DNA from: Nostoc parmelioides FACHB-3921
GTDB lineage: Bacteria; Cyanobacteriota; Cyanobacteriia; Cyanobacteriales; Nostocaceae
Assembly (NCBI RefSeq): GCF_014696625.1
Contig: NZ_JACJQL010000004.1
Location: forward strand, 124,001 to 188,000
Length of the DNA stretch: 64,000 nucleotides
Direction of reading: 5' to 3'
In this document: positions 44,501-52,875 of the stretch, one piece after another
Layout of the letters: each line of letters begins with the position of its first letter
Numbering within the stretch: position 1 is the stretch's first letter
Notes under the pieces: model-generated
What the model saw: only the letters and a program-made list of their open reading frames with translations
What the model was told of the DNA's origin: nothing
The model's database searches: none
Position numbers and translations under genes: made by a program

Positions 44501-44663
44501 CAGGTTGCCAATTGGATACACTAGATGTAGCAACGTCAGTAATTTCTCTGGTCGAGTCCTGGTATAACCAAGTAGATTGAACATTAACTTGACAACAACT
44601 GCGTAATTGCTCAATTGCGTCTGAGATTAAATTTGTCTGAGATTGAGATACTGTCGGGGTCAT
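41520..44663 (-). CDS. GH38 alpha-mannosidase
   Basis: This 1047-residue protein has the full GH38 plan: an N-terminal beta domain, then the catalytic region with the zinc motif LLGHAHLDLAWLW (His238, Asp240), the nucleophile Asp350 in VVWVPDTFGF, and a long C-terminal beta region. It should remove alpha-mannose from glycans or oligosaccharides. No signal peptide is evident. The codons for SPTSPTSPTSPTS (about residues 675-688, a linker) come from a 9-bp tandem repeat at 42604-42639, so the linker length may vary between strains. It stands alone with spacers on both sides. Confidence 0.95.
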   Translation of the reverse strand: MTPTVSQSQTNLISDAIEQLRSCCQVNVQSTWLYQDSTREITDVATSSVSNWQPVELDTKGNIAWSGGQQVLWLEQKFVVPQSLHDYPLAGLSLRLSLLWWADSAKIYVNGELVLEGDLFDCSPRVLLSREVSPGQEFVVALRLASPGHCDGALVRSLLVYESTDYNHPDPGFIADELAILQLYLEKFAPEKLNILTAAIPEINPSNPESLITLRQNLINHLSISDPKFQIYLLGHAHLDLAWLWPVSETWNAAQNTFASVLKLQQDFPELIFCHSTPALYAWIEEHRPDLFTAIQQAVAAKKWEVIGGFWVEPDLNLIAGESIVRQLLYGQRYFQEKFGKLTTVVWVPDTFGFCATLPQFLANGGIEYFVTQKLRWNDTTKFDYGAFWWRSPDGSQVLSVMSAPIGEGIDPIKMAAYSLEWQTQTSLTQSLWLPGVGDHGGGPTRDMLETAQRWQTSPFFPDLEFITAEKYLQQIQSTANTKQPTVPTWNDELYLEFHRGCYTTHADQKRWNRHSENLLYQAELFATLATFICGVTYPKDEIETAWKQVLFNQFHDILPGSSITQVYIDALPEWQQVEQTGSKILEESLQAIASHFTPTEPPKADSLPIFVFNSLNWQRSEVVSVTLPPPPPNQQWQVYDTTGEQIISQLIEPSTILFHAKDIPSVGYRLFWLSPTSPTSPTSPTSLDYVLENEHLRVIVDPDTGDLSSIYDKTHQREILSGAGNQLQAFKDSGQYWDAWNIDPNYSQHPLPATNLKSIQWLEQGAVQNRLRVVRQLGESEFCQDYILQVGSPQLKIASRVNWQEKHVLVKAAFPLNLTADFATYEIPCGAIRRPTQPQNPQDKAKWEVPALRWADLTADTDEGIYGVSLLNDCKYGYDSQPQLLRLTLLRSPTWPDPEADTGIHEFTYTVYPHADSWESAHTVQKGYELNIPLQVIFNPVPNSQPLTSHYPPNMRDRVSFVNLTAENLVLMAIKPSEDDQQQLILRFYESHGVTTELYLQSDLNLTLGTPVDLLERPTSQFSSGQQISTIEPWKIGTFKILEVKG
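42604..42639 (-). repeat. 9-bp tandem repeat inside the GH38 gene
   Basis: GATGTGGGT occurs three times followed by GATGTAGGG, and each unit adds Ser-Pro-Thr. It keeps frame at any copy number. Confidence 0.85.
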
Positions 44664-44930
44664 ATATTCGCTAAAATCAAAGCACTTACAAGAATTATTT
44701 AGATAGTAGTCAGAAGTCAGAATTGGGAATAAAGTTGTGTAAAACTGTTGGCAGGCTAGATTTTCCTACTTTATCCTTGACGAGAAAAGTAAAGCTGAGA
44801 ATTTTTGGCTTTTCCATCTCTGGCGGTTATTATGTCTATGCTGAATCCTGTATTCTAAATTTTGAATACATTTATATTGTTGGGCGGGAGTCTCAAAAAT
44901 TAACAAGGCTCACACTAATTAGTTACTACC

Positions 44931-46469
44931 ATGTCATCTGGTTCTTCTGGTCGTTATCAAAGCAGATTATTTAACTTTGTCAACCAGCAATCTCGGCGGT
45001 TGACGGAAAATTGGGGAAGTACCTTACGGAATTTACAAGTTGCGACTAAGTGGGGTGTGTCAGCATTACTTTATCCTGTGTTGATGTTTTTGCAGTCATC
45101 TGATTCATCGGTGAAAAAGTTAGACACCAAAGAACCAGAACTGCTGAAAAGGTTACAGCCTCATGATACTGACTTATTTTCCCCAACTCCCCTAGCGACC
45201 GATAGACCTATTCAGCGTGTATTAGAGTCTGTCCAATATTTATCACCAGAAGAAACCGATATTACGGCTTCCACCACATCCAAATTTGCCAAGATTTTGC
45301 AGTCGTTGCAAGCCAAATTTCTTACCCATCGCCCAACAAAACAAAATTATTCTCAATCCCTAACTATTTCAGACGCAACGTTAGCAACCGTTAACCCTTC
45401 CCCTCTAGAAAACCCACTCCAACGCCATCTACCGATGGTTAGAGGAGTAGCATCAGATGTAGTCAATCGTCAGTTGGTACTAGTCAGTGCTGAGAACCAG
45501 ATTCTCGATATTTTGACACCGCAACAACAAGCCAAATTAACAGACAGAATTCTCAGCGAAGTAGCTGAATATTGGCATTCTTGGCAATTAACTGAAGCGC
45601 AACAGCAAGCCCATTTACTACCAGAAATTAATCGGTTATTAGCAAAGTTGACAGGCGAAAATATGAGCAAAACGCCTGTAATTGCTGAGGGAATTACCAA
45701 AAGAGTCCTGAACACAGGTAAAATGGTAGCTCTACTAGATGCAGCGATCGCTAAATTAGAACAAACTGCCATAGTCCCGACACAGCAACGCAGTCTAGAA
45801 ATAATGCGAGTTGCCCAAACTCAAGTCAACATCTTTCTTTATGGCAAAGAACAGCTAAACTCTAGAAAAGAAATAGTAGCTAGTCCTGAGAATATAGTTA
45901 CCCAAAAACAAAATATTTCAGCTTTAATTGAAGCAGCCGTTAATTACTTCTTTGGTGTACCTAAATATAAAGTATTAGAGTCTAGTTTTTTTGAGCAAAA
46001 ATTACCTGATAGTTATCAGTCACCACATGAGTATTTCACAAACGACCCTTGGCTAGATTGGACTGATTTGTATGATGATGCTGAAAATCTTACAGCAAAG
46101 ATTATGCAATCATCAACAACCAAATCCAGTCTTCCTCCTCATAAATCGGCTGGTTTCTCTGGTCAGAAAAAACAGCCTACACCACAACAAAAATCAGCCT
46201 CTAGTTTACTACAAAAGAAAAAACACACATATAGAAAAGTTGCCTCAACAAAACAAATCCCAGCTTATCTCTCACAACAGCAACCTTATTCCGACGCAAA
46301 CCAAGCAGAAGCCCAACCAGATTGGATAGAAACGACAGCGACCGTACTAGGCTATGAAAAGCACCTATTGGAATATATTCTGGAATGGTTAGACCGTGCT
46401 ATTCTCTGGATAGAAAAAATATTGACAAATATTTTTTACTTTTTGCAAGGTTTATTGCGGGGTAAATGA
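44931..46469 (+). CDS. Conserved hypothetical protein
   Basis: This 512-residue protein begins MSSGSSGRYQSRLFNFVNQQ. The N-terminal half is basic and polar. The middle (ENQILDILTPQQQAKLTDRI, then LSEVAEYWHSWQLTEAQQQA) is helical, and residues about 375-450 form a Gln/Lys/Pro-rich low-complexity part. The C-terminus has a hydrophobic stretch (ILWIEKILTNIFYFLQGLLR) that may touch a membrane. I do not recognise a characterised family. The ATG at 44931 is well placed, and the frame keeps normal codon use over its length. Confidence 0.7.
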   Translation: MSSGSSGRYQSRLFNFVNQQSRRLTENWGSTLRNLQVATKWGVSALLYPVLMFLQSSDSSVKKLDTKEPELLKRLQPHDTDLFSPTPLATDRPIQRVLESVQYLSPEETDITASTTSKFAKILQSLQAKFLTHRPTKQNYSQSLTISDATLATVNPSPLENPLQRHLPMVRGVASDVVNRQLVLVSAENQILDILTPQQQAKLTDRILSEVAEYWHSWQLTEAQQQAHLLPEINRLLAKLTGENMSKTPVIAEGITKRVLNTGKMVALLDAAIAKLEQTAIVPTQQRSLEIMRVAQTQVNIFLYGKEQLNSRKEIVASPENIVTQKQNISALIEAAVNYFFGVPKYKVLESSFFEQKLPDSYQSPHEYFTNDPWLDWTDLYDDAENLTAKIMQSSTTKSSLPPHKSAGFSGQKKQPTPQQKSASSLLQKKKHTYRKVASTKQIPAYLSQQQPYSDANQAEAQPDWIETTATVLGYEKHLLEYILEWLDRAILWIEKILTNIFYFLQGLLRGK

Positions 46470-46605
46470 AACTTAATTACCTAGTGAAGTTACTATTTTT
46501 TGGTAATGGGTAGTGGGTCGTTAGCTTTTACTATTAGCTATTACCAATGACTGATTAATAAGCCCCACAAACTTAATTAGGTTCACAGGCACAAGATATA
46601 CACTT

Positions 46606-47550
46606 TCACCACAGCATATGGTTAAGAAAATGTCGCAGTAGTTTTGAGCCTGTTGGTTCCTGATAATCTGTGGGTAATAAATCCTGCATTGCTTCTTGCA
46701 ACTTATGTAACGCTACATCTACTTCTTGGCGGTTTGGTCTGTTAGTTTGGTCAAAATACAAAGGTTCACCAATCCGAACAGTTAATTCTTTGCGCCAATA
46801 TAGGTCGTGAGTGCCGATTAAAGCTATTGGTACTATGGGTACGCCAGCTCGTAAAGCATAAATCACAGTCCCTCGTTTTAGGGGGAGATGTAACTGACCC
46901 TCCACATTTCCCAGCCGTCCTTCGGGAAAAAGAATCATCCCGTCCCCTTGGGCTAAAATTCCTAAAACAATGCGGTCTATCTGTCGCAGTGTAGGTATAT
47001 CTCCCCCGGTGGGTACAGTTTCTTCAATGGTTTGGGCTAATTCTGTGAGGTCTTGTCTTCCTGCTTTAGCTGCTTGAATGACAGCGATTTCTTCTTTCCA
47101 TATCCGGGCTAAGGGAATCACCCCTCCAGCAAAACCCAAAATAAAACGCTTCCACCATTTGTTGTAGAGGGTACGAGCATCGCCCACAATATAGTAATGG
47201 GGTTGGGCGGGTATTTCCGCCAACAGCAGCAGAGGGTCGAGATGGTGCAGATGATTAGCTGCGATAATAGCCGATGTTTGGGGAATTTTTTCCGAGTTTT
47301 CGACGTGTACCCGAAAGATACCATGAATGAGCGATCGCAATACAAAACGACGTATCCCCGCATCAACTCTAGGTTCCATCAGCCCTTGATGCCTAGCTTC
47401 CAAACCAGCCAGAGTTTTAGCAATTATCTCACGCACGGAGCGATCGCCTGCCGCCGCCACCCCTTCTTGTACCCGCTTAATAGTTGCAGTCGTTAAGGAT
47501 GGTAAGACTTCTGTTCGCGTACTAATTTCTGGCTGGTCGTTGGATTTCAC
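46606..47550 (-). CDS. PlsC-type 1-acyl-glycerol-3-phosphate acyltransferase
   Basis: This 314-residue protein carries the acyltransferase block I motif ANHLHHLDPLLLL (HX4D) near residue 98 and the FPEGRLGNVEGQLHLPLKRG motif near 210. It adds a fatty acid to lysophosphatidate or a related acceptor in membrane lipid synthesis. The N-terminal 70 residues form a long, mostly helical extension. Cyanobacteria have several PlsC paralogues and this one is longer than the usual form, so the acceptor is uncertain. Confidence 0.85.
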   Translation of the reverse strand: MKSNDQPEISTRTEVLPSLTTATIKRVQEGVAAAGDRSVREIIAKTLAGLEARHQGLMEPRVDAGIRRFVLRSLIHGIFRVHVENSEKIPQTSAIIAANHLHHLDPLLLLAEIPAQPHYYIVGDARTLYNKWWKRFILGFAGGVIPLARIWKEEIAVIQAAKAGRQDLTELAQTIEETVPTGGDIPTLRQIDRIVLGILAQGDGMILFPEGRLGNVEGQLHLPLKRGTVIYALRAGVPIVPIALIGTHDLYWRKELTVRIGEPLYFDQTNRPNRQEVDVALHKLQEAMQDLLPTDYQEPTGSKLLRHFLNHMLW

Positions 47551-47625
47551 TTCATTTAAGCCTGACTGAGCAGATTTGTGAAAAAAACGTTTGATCAGCT
47601 AATAATTATTTAAATTGTATTTCTT

Positions 47626-47664
47626 AATTTTGAATTTTGAATTTTGAATTTTGAATTTTGAATT
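47626..47664. repeat. Heptanucleotide tandem repeat (AATTTTG)n
   Basis: Five and a half AATTTTG units end six bases before the hydrolase ATG. This is the short tandemly repeated sequence type known in heterocystous cyanobacteria. Confidence 0.9.
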
Positions 47665-47669
47665 GATTC

Positions 47670-48515
47670 ATGGTCTACCACAACGAAGGCGTATTTAAAA
47701 GTGTCGATGGACTTGAGCTTTTTTATCAGAATTGGTATCCACAAGGCACAGCAAAAGCCATCTTGGTGATTGTGCATGGACTCGGAGGACACAGTGATAA
47801 ATATAGCAATATCGTCAACCATCTAACAGCCAAAGAATATGCCGTTTATGGCTTAGATTTACGCGGTCATGGGCGCTCGCCTGGACAGCGTGGTCACATC
47901 AACGCCTGGGCTGATTTTCGCGGTGATTTGGGCGCTTTTCTAGAGCTAATTCAGACCCAACAGCCACAATCCCCAATTTTCTTACTAGGGCATAGTTTAG
48001 GTGCAGTAGTTGTCTGCGACTATATTTTACGCTGTCCCCAAGAAGCCGCAAAATTACAAGGTGCGATCGCCTTAGCGCCAGCCATCGGCAAAGTCGGCGT
48101 GTCGAAATTCCGCTTACTTGTAGGTAAATTGCTTTCGCAAATATGGCCGCGCTTCTCCTTAACCACTGGACTTGACCTCAGTGCAGGTTCACGAGACGAG
48201 AAAGTTGTAGCTGCTTATGCTCAAGACACCCTACGTCATAACCTTGGTAGCGCCCGTTTAGCTACAGAATACTTTGCCACCGTCGCCTGGATTCATGCTC
48301 ATGCACCTGACTGGCAAATCCCCCTGCTGATTCTTCACGGTAGCAGCGATCGCATCGCCTCCCCCGAAGGCGGAGAAATTTTTTACAAACACGTAGGTTG
48401 TTCAGATAAGTTACGTATCGAGTACCCGCAAGCCTATCATGACCTACAAGCAGACCTCAACTACCAACAAGTCCTAGCTGACCTAGAACATTGGCTAGAA
48501 CATCATTTGCCATGA
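47670..48515 (+). CDS. Alpha/beta hydrolase, monoacylglycerol lipase / lysophospholipase type
   Basis: This 281-residue hydrolase has the nucleophile elbow LLGHSLGAVV (Ser about 110), acid Asp in LHGSSDRIASPEGG, and His in PQAYHDLQADL. The start of the fold, AKAILVIVHGLGGHSDKYSN, and DLRGHGRSPGQRGHI match the lysophospholipase/monoglyceride-lipase group. It would release fatty acids from lysolipids or monoacylglycerol. It is convergent with nothing and is flanked on both sides by heptad repeats in opposite orientation. Confidence 0.88.
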   Translation: MVYHNEGVFKSVDGLELFYQNWYPQGTAKAILVIVHGLGGHSDKYSNIVNHLTAKEYAVYGLDLRGHGRSPGQRGHINAWADFRGDLGAFLELIQTQQPQSPIFLLGHSLGAVVVCDYILRCPQEAAKLQGAIALAPAIGKVGVSKFRLLVGKLLSQIWPRFSLTTGLDLSAGSRDEKVVAAYAQDTLRHNLGSARLATEYFATVAWIHAHAPDWQIPLLILHGSSDRIASPEGGEIFYKHVGCSDKLRIEYPQAYHDLQADLNYQQVLADLEHWLEHHLP

Positions 48516-48518
48516 ATC

Positions 48519-48542
48519 AATTCAAAATTCAAAATTCAAAAT
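48519..48542. repeat. Heptanucleotide repeat, reverse orientation
   Basis: Three CAAAATT-type units follow the hydrolase stop. They are the reverse complement of the repeat before the gene, so the gene is bracketed by an inverted pair. Confidence 0.75.
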
Positions 48543-48701
48543 AAATTCTTCCCCTGCTTCCCTCGCTTCCCCTGCACACCAAAGCGATTGGATAGTTTTT
48601 TAGTGAGAATTCCCCTCTTCTGTTCCCAATCCCAAAATTTTTTCCCGACCTATTGACATCGCCTGAAAAATCAGTTAATTTATAAAAGGTCTGAGATTGA
48701 T

Positions 48702-48774
48702 GCCCCCATCGTCTAGAGGCCTAGGACACCTCCCTTTCACGGAGGTAACGGGGATTCGAATTCCCCTGGGGGTA
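48702..48774 (+). tRNA. trnE: tRNA-Glu (UUC)
   Basis: This 73-base cloverleaf has acceptor stem GCCCCCA / TGGGGGT, anticodon stem CCTCC / GGAGG with loop CTTTCAC giving UUC, and T-arm with ATTCGAATT. In cyanobacteria this tRNA also feeds tetrapyrrole synthesis through glutamyl-tRNA reductase. Confidence 0.95.
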
Positions 48775-48823
48775 CTAAAAAATTAAATCTAAACTTTCTA
48801 AGTTTAAAGACTTATAGATTAAG

Positions 48824-48860
48824 TTAAATCCCTTCAAGATTACTCCTGAAGGGGTTTAAA
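48824..48860. terminator. Hairpin after tRNA-Glu
   Basis: AAATCCCTTCAAG and CTGAAGGGGTTT form a short imperfect stem with T-rich ends; it is also close to the convergent SRPBCC gene. Confidence 0.55.
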
Positions 48861-48867
48861 TTTTTAA

Positions 48868-49476
48868 CTAGAGACTCTGGATAGCTAAAGACTCAACTCT
48901 TTGGTAAATTGCCAACAGATTAGACCTAAGATCCTGACTCAGACGACGCTCAATAATAGTGATTGGCATAGTCAACTTAGGCCAAACTTGGATTGTGTAA
49001 CACAGATCAGTACCAATTACATTACCAAGAGCATAAGGCTGTAAACACCAATTACCTGAAAAGCCTTTAAAATCTCCCTCAACCATTTGGAAATTTATTT
49101 CCTTGGGGAAGTATTCTTCCAAATCTAGAACCACACGGGCGCAAAATTTGAAATTGAGTAAGCGCTGAGAGCCGATTTGTTCCAGTCTAATGCCACCATT
49201 GGGATGTTCAAGCAGAGAACTTTTAGCGAGGTTGGGAATAAAGTCAGCTAAGGCTTCATAATTTGTGAGTACCTGCCAAACTTGTTCCACTGGTTGGGGA
49301 ATTTGGACTCTAGCCGTAATTTGCCGTTGTCGGTCGGCGATTTTCTCAACTTGGATTTCTACAGATGGTAGGTTGTCTGCACCTGCAACTAATTCGCCAT
49401 CTAAATCGGGGTTAAATTCCAAGTCTTCTGTAGGGTTGTATTGTTTAGTCACTTTCAGAATATGGTGTGCTTTCAT
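48868..49476 (-). CDS. SRPBCC / START-like cyclase-dehydrase family protein
   Basis: This 202-residue protein has the fold signature ITARVQIPQPVEQVWQVLTN (residues about 55-74) and the later SGNWCLQPYALGNVIGTDLC strand. It belongs to the COQ10/polyketide-cyclase-like group, which binds hydrophobic ligands in a deep pocket. The N-terminal 40 residues are an acidic extension. The ATG at 49476 lies within the end of the kinase-like gene (32-base overlap), so both are probably translated from one message. Confidence 0.8.
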   Translation of the reverse strand: MKAHHILKVTKQYNPTEDLEFNPDLDGELVAGADNLPSVEIQVEKIADRQRQITARVQIPQPVEQVWQVLTNYEALADFIPNLAKSSLLEHPNGGIRLEQIGSQRLLNFKFCARVVLDLEEYFPKEINFQMVEGDFKGFSGNWCLQPYALGNVIGTDLCYTIQVWPKLTMPITIIERRLSQDLRSNLLAIYQRVESLAIQSL

Positions 49477-51469
49477 CAGAAAACTGGGGCAAAGTTAGGG
49501 TAAAACAAATCTCGCTGAGTTGAGAACCGGGAATAGGGTTACTCTCAACTGCGATCGCCCCGTTCAAGTGCTGTACTAAGGACTTGACTAAAGCGAGTCC
49601 CAAGCCAGTCCCTGGAGTCCAGCGACCTCCTCTACCACGACGAAACCTATCGAATATATAGGTAGCCTCTTGTTCGGAGATGCCACGTCCTGTGTTAGTC
49701 ACTTTAATCATAACTTGATCGACAAGCTGATCAACTTGATGACTGGCGTGCAGGTGAACGATAGTGTCACGCTCCGAGTATGTATAGGCGTTATTTAGTA
49801 GCTCATGCAGGATGCGGTCAAAACTTTCCAATTCGGTTTGGAGTTTTAACGGTTCATCCGGTATGTCTAAATCTATACTTAATCCCTTACCTGCCAGCTT
49901 ATTGGCTAAAGAATCGCTTAAATCTTGAATTTTGGCGTTTAAATTGATATTCTCCACCCGTGGTGGTTCTTGCTCAGACTCTAATTTCTGGAGAGTCAAC
50001 AAATCATTAATTAAGTTGATTTCCTTAGCGCATTCGTTCTCTAGAATTTCTAAGTATTTTATCTGACGCTCTGCGGGGATTCCTGGAAGACGGAGATTTT
50101 TGATTGACATCATCATATTCGTCAACGGGTAGCGCAGGCGATCGCTGATATTGCTCATAAATTCGTCTTTGAGCTGGTTCAGTTCCCGCAACTGCTCCAC
50201 ATATTGCCGTGTTCTCTCATGCAGTTTTGCTTGCAGTTCCAAGCTACTTTGCAGCTTCGCCGTGCGTTCATCGACTAAAGTCTGGACTTGCCGCAGTGTT
50301 TTTGATTGAATAACGGCATTGCTAACTTGAGCGCAAACCATTTCCACCAAATTTAGCTCAGACTGTTGCCAGTTACGGGCTACACTCTGCTGTAAGACTA
50401 AAAATCCTAATATTTTGCCTTGGTTCTCTAAAGGCATTAACAGAACGGCTGGCAGTTCTGTAATGGCAAATAAAGGAGCAACAGCAGAGTTATCCTGTAA
50501 TTCTGAGTAATCATTAATGATGACTGGTTTACCCGCATCTTGGAACACCCGTTGACATAAACCGCAATCAGCTAAAGAGAAAGATCCAGAAATAGAATCA
50601 GCTTGATTGGCATTTTCTTTGCGCCATTCACCAACAACATCAGCTTTAGCTTGAGGAATTTGTTTTTTAATGGGAGTTCTAAATAGTGGATCTGTATATT
50701 TCAGTAGGATCAGCAAACCCCGATCCGCTTGTAAACACTCGGCAGTAGATGCTATGGCCAGTTGGAGCATTTGATTTAACTCCAAGTTGCTACGACTTAA
50801 TATAGTTAGTTGTTTAATTAAGCTCTGATGTTGATTACTCTTTTGTAAGTGTTGTTGCTGAGAGGAAATCAACTGTGCTTGTGTTACTTGAGAAAAAGCG
50901 ATCGCACAAGATGCTTCTATCGTCTTCAAGATTTTTTTGGCTGACTCATCCCAATCATGAGATTGGAACTTAATCAGACTAATCACACCATTAGTTTTGC
51001 CACCAAAGCGGGTAGAAATTGCCAACACGGCTTTGATTGGTAATGGCAAATGTTGACATCCCACCACCAAACTATTACGGATGATGGAAATCTCATCAAT
51101 ATTGCGTGGTTCTACCGCACATTGCAAAACTGGTAATTCCATCAAGAAACGTTCTGTGGAGAACATCTCATTAGACAAGGGTACTCCTAAAAATTCATCA
51201 GAACACCAGTTAGCTGTTGTTGTTTCCGTGAATTCCTCATTGGTAACTGTCACCAAGCAACAACAATCTACATTTGTGACAGTCCCCACCAAGTGGGCTA
51301 TCTCTTGCAGCATTGCGGCTGTTGCTGGACGACTGGCAACGATGTGATTAATCTTGTGTGCCAACTCCTGGGCTGTTTCTTCCTGATGTTGCATCAGTTT
51401 GACTGGGTAGGGTTGTAGTCGCTCTGCTCCATCGGGGTACTGTGGCGGCAATAATAAACGCTTTTTCAT
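49445..51469 (-). CDS. GAF-domain histidine-kinase-like protein lacking the phospho-acceptor His
   Basis: This 674-residue protein has two GAF-like regions (about 45-195 and 215-390), a coiled coil, a HisKA-like helix pair and a C-terminal HATPase. In the H-box the usual S-H-E-L-R-x-P-L reads SDRLRYPL: Asp443 stands in the place of His. The ATP-lid parts are normal (LHELLNNAYTYS, VTNTGRGIS, TPGTGLGLALVKSL). It may therefore be a pseudokinase, a partner that phosphorylates another protein, or an ATP-binding sensor. The codons AGC GAT CGC at the H-box contain a HIP1 octamer. No response regulator gene is next to it; the SRPBCC gene overlaps its end. Confidence 0.88.
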   Translation of the reverse strand: MKKRLLLPPQYPDGAERLQPYPVKLMQHQEETAQELAHKINHIVASRPATAAMLQEIAHLVGTVTNVDCCCLVTVTNEEFTETTTANWCSDEFLGVPLSNEMFSTERFLMELPVLQCAVEPRNIDEISIIRNSLVVGCQHLPLPIKAVLAISTRFGGKTNGVISLIKFQSHDWDESAKKILKTIEASCAIAFSQVTQAQLISSQQQHLQKSNQHQSLIKQLTILSRSNLELNQMLQLAIASTAECLQADRGLLILLKYTDPLFRTPIKKQIPQAKADVVGEWRKENANQADSISGSFSLADCGLCQRVFQDAGKPVIINDYSELQDNSAVAPLFAITELPAVLLMPLENQGKILGFLVLQQSVARNWQQSELNLVEMVCAQVSNAVIQSKTLRQVQTLVDERTAKLQSSLELQAKLHERTRQYVEQLRELNQLKDEFMSNISDRLRYPLTNMMMSIKNLRLPGIPAERQIKYLEILENECAKEINLINDLLTLQKLESEQEPPRVENINLNAKIQDLSDSLANKLAGKGLSIDLDIPDEPLKLQTELESFDRILHELLNNAYTYSERDTIVHLHASHQVDQLVDQVMIKVTNTGRGISEQEATYIFDRFRRGRGGRWTPGTGLGLALVKSLVQHLNGAIAVESNPIPGSQLSEICFTLTLPQFSDESTPYSESD

Positions 51470-52138
51470 TCCTAATATGCTCTGAGATTTTTACCCCATT
51501 GTTTATGCACCAAACTGTTTGGCATATTATTCACCTTGAGTTGTGTTGCTGCACCTGATGGATGGGAAATGTTTGATGAAAAATTTCTCTCATCTGTTAT
51601 AGCCCCTTTCTATCGCAGATGATCAAGTTATCAGTAAATTAAACTAATTTATACAGTCTTGTGCTAGCCGATCAAGATGACTAAATGCCTGATCAAGCTA
51701 CTATTTAGTTTCGCTTTGCCAGTCCAAATAGTAACTTGGACTCAGGATACCTTGTTTATAACTATACATAAACCGTAATTTCTCTAGATTGGCAGCCATA
51801 ACTTCATTGTGATTAACCGCATTAGTACTGTTGTGACTCAAATCACAAATGAAGATGGGTCGTTTTGTTTTTGATGGCTCTGAAAAACTAGGGAACGCTC
51901 TAATATTCAGGTTATAGAAAAACCGTTGAGAACTAAATCAAGTACGATATGAGAAAAATTTATGGTTTTTTGATTTCCCTCTATAATATCCTATGGTTTT
52001 TTACTTATTACATTAATAGTGTGAGTATGTCAAGATTAGTGCTGAGTAGTAAGTAAAGCATACTAATTTATAAGCTAATAGCGAATACAGCCTAGTTACT
52101 CATCAGGGCAACTAGGCTGTATTCGGACAAATGTAAAA
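51470..52138. other. Intergenic spacer, no gene seen
   Basis: This long spacer holds no convincing gene. A strong hairpin closes it at 52083-52124. Promoters for the kinase-like gene are expected near 51500-51600. Confidence 0.4.
52083..52124. terminator. 15-bp stem hairpin after the ribbon-helix-helix gene
   Basis: GAATACAGCCTAGTT pairs perfectly with AACTAGGCTGTATTC. It starts 15 bases after the minus-strand stop. A T-run is weak. Confidence 0.6.
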
Positions 52139-52474
52139 CTAGCCGGCTAAACTCTCGACACTGAGTGGAACCATATCGCCGTTTCTGGTTAATCCTAATA
52201 ACATGGGCTGTTGGGGTTGGATAAGCTGACCTGTGAGTACACAACGTTCTTCTTGTTGAGCTGTGGCGGCTATACTGGCGCGAATATCGGCTCGTGAAAA
52301 TCGCGGTTTCCACTCGCCCGATTTTTGCTGCACATAGTTCCAGAGGATATCGCGGATAAGTGCTTGATATCCTTGATTTCCAGCTATTTCTTTGAGTTTC
52401 TCTTTCAGTTCTCGCTCTAAACGGATGCTGGTAACTTCCATATCGGTGGTTGGGGTGCGAGCGATTGTGTGCAT
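52139..52474 (-). CDS. Ribbon-helix-helix-like DNA-binding protein
   Basis: This 111-residue protein begins MHTIARTPTTDMEVTSIRLE. The stretch VTSIRLERELKEKLKEIAGN, then QGYQALIRDILWNYV, matches a ribbon-helix-helix DNA-binding unit (strand, two helices). A C-terminal region (RFSRADIRASIAATAQQEER, then LTGQLIQPQQPMLLGLTRNG) may be the regulatory part. I chose the ATG at 52474 because AAGGAG precedes it; a longer frame lacks such a site. It is divergent from the small gene at 52544, which it may control. Confidence 0.75.
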   Translation of the reverse strand: MHTIARTPTTDMEVTSIRLERELKEKLKEIAGNQGYQALIRDILWNYVQQKSGEWKPRFSRADIRASIAATAQQEERCVLTGQLIQPQQPMLLGLTRNGDMVPLSVESLAG

Positions 52475-52543
52475 GATTTTTCTCCTTAAAGTATGGACAG
52501 GATAGTAATACAAGTGTAGTATGTTTAAAGAAATGTTCAATAG

Positions 52544-52795
52544 GTGAAATTTTCTGTGAAATCCATTTACCCCATTTCCACTTCCTTAACTGCGACCAAA
52601 TCCCCGTTTAGTCGGGAATTGGGCGTTGTGGGAGTGGAGTATTCATTTATGGGCGATGGTAGCCGTGATGGCGCGCAAATCACAAAGGGAAATTATGACT
52701 TTATTATTAATGTCAGCATTGATGGGCTGAATAGCAAACCACAACTAGATAGCAGAAGCGGGAGGTACAGACAGAGATATGCTGTACCACAATAA
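52544..52795 (+). CDS. Small hypothetical protein
   Basis: This 83-residue frame begins with GTG (MKFSVKSIYPISTSLTATKS). The end (SFMGDGSRDGAQITKGNYDF, then VSIDGLNSKPQLDSRSGRYR) looks like an incomplete strand-rich domain. No known family. A strong terminator lies 27 bases after the stop, which supports a real transcript. There is no clear ribosome site. Confidence 0.42.
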   Translation: MKFSVKSIYPISTSLTATKSPFSRELGVVGVEYSFMGDGSRDGAQITKGNYDFIINVSIDGLNSKPQLDSRSGRYRQRYAVPQ

Positions 52796-52822
52796 GACCA
52801 AAAATCTGACGGTCTATTTCTC

Positions 52823-52860
52823 ACCCCCGCTTCACCCAAACCAGAAGCGGGGGTTTTTTA
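52823..52860 (+). terminator. Strong terminator
   Basis: ACCCCCGCTTC pairs perfectly with GAAGCGGGGGT and is followed by TTTTTT. Confidence 0.85.
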
Positions 52861-52875
52861 TTAAGGAGTGAAGCT

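Noticed and set aside
44723..44974. 83-codon frame before 44931
   Set aside because: It overlaps the next gene in another frame and shows no protein-like pattern.
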